In this document: in pieces, positions 35,847-40,176 of the stretch | Layout of the letters: every line of letters starts with the position of its first letter | Position numbering within the stretch: position 1 is the stretch's first letter | NCBI GenBank assembly: GCA_900298995.1 | Contig: OMIC01000043.1 | Location: 1 to 40,176, forward strand | Direction of reading: 5' to 3' | Origin: Hyphomicrobiaceae bacterium | Lineage (GTDB): Bacteria > Pseudomonadota > Alphaproteobacteria > Rhizobiales > Aestuariivirgaceae | DNA length: 40,176 nt | Notes under the pieces: generated by a model | Told to the model about the DNA's origin: nothing | The model's input: the letters and a program-made list of their open reading frames with translations, nothing else | The model's database searches: none | Made by a program: the position numbers and the translations under genes

Positions 35847-38203
35847 TCAGGCCTTCGCCGGAAGCGTTAAGGTAGCCGACGGCGTAAGTGAGACACCCTT
35901 GTCTCGGAACGCCGACAGAAGCTTGAACCGGATATCGCTCGCAACCTGGCTGCCATCAAAAATATCGGCGACAAAGGCCCGCAATTCAAAATCGAGCCCG
36001 TTCGCGCTGAAGCGTGCGAGGGTCACACTCGGCTCCGGATAGGCCAGGATTTTTGGATGTTGCTTGGCGCAGTCGACGAAGACCTGCTTCACCGCCTCGG
36101 CGTCATTCCCGAAGTCGACCGTGACGGCGACCAGTATCCGCCCCCGATTGTCCAAATGTGTCCAGTTCCTCACAGGCTCGGAGACGAGCAGCGAATTGGG
36201 CAGGATGATGGAACTGGAGTCAAACGTTTCAATCTCGGTCGAGCGTACATTGATGCGGCGTACGATGCCTTCTCCTGCGGGCAAAGACACCCAGTCACCA
36301 ACCCTGACCGGCCTTTCTGCCAGAATGATGAGGCCGGACACGAAATTGTTGACAATCGACTGCAAGCCAAACCGATACCGACACCGAGCGCACCGGCGAT
36401 AATGGCAATATTCGAGAAATTGATCCCTGCCGCTGCCAGGGCAAAACCGGCGGCCAGGACATAACCGGTATAGGTCGCGCCCTTGAGGATCGAGTCCTGC
36501 ACGCCTTTGTTGATCCGCGTGTCAGGCAATATGCGCCTGTTGAGCCAGCGGTTGAAAAGCTTGGTGACGACAATGCCACCGATCAGTGTGCCCAGAACGG
36601 CGAGCGCGACAGCAGGCGATATGGTTATGCTGCCCACCTGTACGCCGATCTTGAGGGTATTGACGAAACCGCTGAAATCAACCCACGTGAAGGTCCACAA
36701 CAGAAGCAGTGTCGGAACACCAGCGATGATCAAGAACACATCCACACTCGTGCGGATGATAAGACCCGTGCGTTCGATCGACCGCTCGCTCATTCCAGTC
36801 ATGCGACGCAGGAACGTTCCGAAACTACTGTGCGGATCAAAGCTTTCTGCGACCGCTGCATCGAGGAGATGGTAGAAGAGGAACACCACGGTCACCAGCA
36901 TCGCCGTGCGGATGATCTGGTGTGCAAGATAATCGGCGAGCGACAAATAGCCCAGCAGCAGCGAGCCAAACCCGACGAGAATAATCAGCCAGACGAACGG
37001 CATCAGGTTCGCAACCCAGGAAAAATAGAGCCGACGACCTCCCGCTTCTGAAAAACCAGGCTGGCTTCGCAAGGTCAGAATGGCAGATGAAATGAGCAAC
37101 AGCAGAACCAGCGCAGAAACGGCCGAGTGACCAACGGTGTAGTTGAAACCGAGATACAAGCCGTCTGCAATGCGGATCAATTGGGTATTGAAAGCTCCCA
37201 CTGCGCCGATGATTGCAGCCAGGATCGTGAATCGCAGCGCCGTGCGATCATCAACGTCGATGATCCGTCGTTCAGGCGCACCCGGCGCCGAAATCCCGAG
37301 CGCGACGCGATAGTACAGCAAGGTGTACACAACAGTTAGCAACAGCCCCATCCAGATCATCAGGACGCGGGGTGTCATGTAGCCGCTGACCTCGAGCGCC
37401 AGATGGATTGGACCAATCAAGACCAGTAGCGCAACGATCGATCCAAGAAGAGAGCGAACGATCAGCCACAGCCGGGTCATATCATCGAGCTGGTTCCCGG
37501 TTCTGGTGAACCGGTTCATCCATCTGCCAAGCCAGCGGTTGGCAATTTGATAGCCCGCGAAAAACGCCACCACGATCACCGGGACCGCCGCAAGGCCCCA
37601 GGGGCTCGCATTCGGGCTTACGTCCCGCCACCAGCTCTTCATGAAGATCGACATTGCAAGCGAAAGAGCCCCGATGCCATTCCACATGTCGACCCAGAGA
37701 CTGGGGTTCAGAATTGAGCGATTACGGTCGAAGATCCGTTCGAAAAACTCGTCGCGCTGCAGCACCGAAACCTCGGCGGCGCTCTGCTCGGCATTCAGCG
37801 TCAGGACATCGAGTTGCGATTTCAGACCCTGAAGCTTGTCCCGCGTCGCCGACAGGTCATCGCGTGTCTTGACGATTGTAGCATCTTCAGCGCGGCCATC
37901 TGTCGGCGCCGGACCCAGTGACTGCAGCTGGCTTTGGATATCCGCGAGAGGGCCCTGCAATTCGGCAGAACGCTCGGCGCCTGACGCTCTCAGCCGCTCG
38001 AATGTCGACCTGAGATCTGCGAGATCACTTTCCGAGACCGCGGGCGCCCGCAATTTCTGGCTCGCGGCGTCCATTTCCGCCTGATAGCTCTCGATCGCAT
38101 GTTCGGCCCTGGTGATGATCCCTGCATCGAGAGCAAATGCCGAATGAAACACCACCAGCAGCAGGCCAATCGCGACAATCACAGTCCTCGCTGCGTTGCC
38201 CAT
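35847..38203 (-). pseudogene. MscS-family mechanosensitive channel with DUF3772-like domain, frameshifted
   Basis: The gene starts at ATG 38203, three bases after pyrG. The 5' part encodes a signal peptide (through FALDA), a long periplasmic coiled-coil region of the DUF3772 type (about 25-170), and many transmembrane segments to about residue 610. At the MscS pore helix the frame breaks: after GVGIG the minus strand reads GGTTTGGCTTGCAG. One more T in the T-run (AAA at 36369-36371 on the plus strand) would give the conserved GIGFGLQ and join directly to the C-terminal part (QSIVNNFVSGLIILAERPVRVGDWV and onward, stop at 35847). As written, the first frame runs about 67 unrelated residues to 36170. 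A repaired protein would have about 785 residues. The truncated product lacks the pore exit and cytoplasmic vestibule, so it should not gate normally. Confidence 0.88.
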
Positions 38204-38206
38204 TGC

Positions 38207-39841
<1,635 letters not shown>

Positions 39842-39914
39842 TCATCCTAGCCGGTTCGACGCACGATTCGTAGCCTCGGGAACCGGGCCACTGTGGAAAA
39901 CGAGGCGGTCCGGG

Positions 39915-40176
39915 CTAGGGACTGACCGGCACCTGCGGCTGCGCGGGCTCCGAAGGCGCCAGCTTGGGAAGGACCGAGCTGTCACCGGAGTTTCCGGCGG
40001 GTGCAGGCTGGTCCCCGGTTGCCGGGGCAGGCGCGATGCCGTCAATGACCGATCCGCCGCCCCGGTGCGTGGCGATCACCGTCAGCGCGATGGAGGTACA
40101 GAAAAAGGCGACGGCCAGATAGGCGGTGGTGCGCGTCAGGGCATTGCCCACACCGCGCGCCGAGAACAGGTTCCCG
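39915..40176 (-). CDS. secG: preprotein translocase subunit SecG, 3' part
   Basis: The window ends inside this gene. The visible 86 codons read GNLFSARGVGNALTRTTAYLAVAFFCTSIALT, the conserved SecG loop and second transmembrane segment. A low-complexity Ala/Pro-rich C-terminal tail, common in alphaproteobacterial SecG, runs to TAG at 39915. SecG assists SecYE in protein export at the inner membrane. Its first transmembrane segment and start lie beyond the window edge. Confidence 0.93.
   Translation of the reverse strand, partial: GNLFSARGVGNALTRTTAYLAVAFFCTSIALTVIATHRGGGSVIDGIAPAPATGDQPAPAGNSGDSSVLPKLAPSEPAQPQVPVSP

Noticed and set aside
36360-36380. Seven-base deletion between GGC repeats in the MscS gene
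   Set aside because: It would also restore a frame (GIGLAFGLQ), but a single missing T gives the more typical GIGFGLQ and is simpler.

Overview
The window is a dense stretch of alphaproteobacterial chromosome. I judge it to be GC-rich by eye; this was not computed. The class assignment rests on gene content and order: lpd-lipA-coq10/ratA, cinA and a fused ispDF, dusB-ntrB-ntrC-ntrY-ntrX-hfq-hflX-mazG, rlpA-dac-tmk-holB-metG-tatD-MBL, and secG-pyrG-kdsA-eno. The ispDF fusion, the NtrYX pair and possible CtrA-type boxes all fit Alphaproteobacteria. I cannot name an order or genus. No phage, insertion sequence, CRISPR array or integrase is visible, and no gene-free stretch exceeds 300 bases.

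Layout. 1-3286: lipoyl and isoprenoid housekeeping (end of lpd, lipA, a Coq10/RatA START protein, then cinA and ispDF on the minus strand). 3396-12382: a plus-strand run of dusB, the two nitrogen two-component systems NtrBC and NtrYX, hfq and hflX. hflX is cut by an in-frame TAA. 12384-23729: a long minus-strand run. From its upstream end it holds a Sel1 protein, RlpA, a D,D-carboxypeptidase, thymidylate kinase, DNA polymerase III delta prime, MetG, TatD and an MBL-fold hydrolase. It continues with a periplasmic helical-repeat protein followed in the same frame by a second unknown ORF, and ends with MazG after a promoter gap. 23740-27318: a DUF2147 protein, an adducin-like class II aldolase, tRNA-Ser(UGA), an outer-membrane beta-barrel protein, and an L,D-transpeptidase/lipoprotein pair. 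27610-31097: a tightly overlapping four-gene operon for a sugar-acid or hydroxy-acid route (DenD-like dehydrogenase, type-2 malate/lactate-like dehydrogenase, EamA transporter, HD-domain metalloprotein). 31361-32530: a secreted pectinacetylesterase-family hydrolase. 32538-40176: minus-strand secG, pyrG, a frameshifted MscS-family channel, a PaaI thioesterase, kdsA, eno and a small membrane protein.

Three points stand out. First, three genes carry a single lesion in otherwise intact frames: TAA in hflX, TAA between the two helical-repeat ORFs, and one missing base in mscS. This means recent gene loss, translational recoding or sequence error. Second, the L,D-transpeptidase and the outer-membrane protein each carry a TTAA-N7-TTAG box about 55-60 bases before the start, in the same orientation, which suggests CtrA-type control of envelope genes. 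Third, the denD-like operon ends with an HD protein whose metal ligands follow the MIOX/PhnZ di-iron oxygenase pattern; it is the best candidate here for an undescribed pathway. Most of the window is ordinary conserved chromosome.
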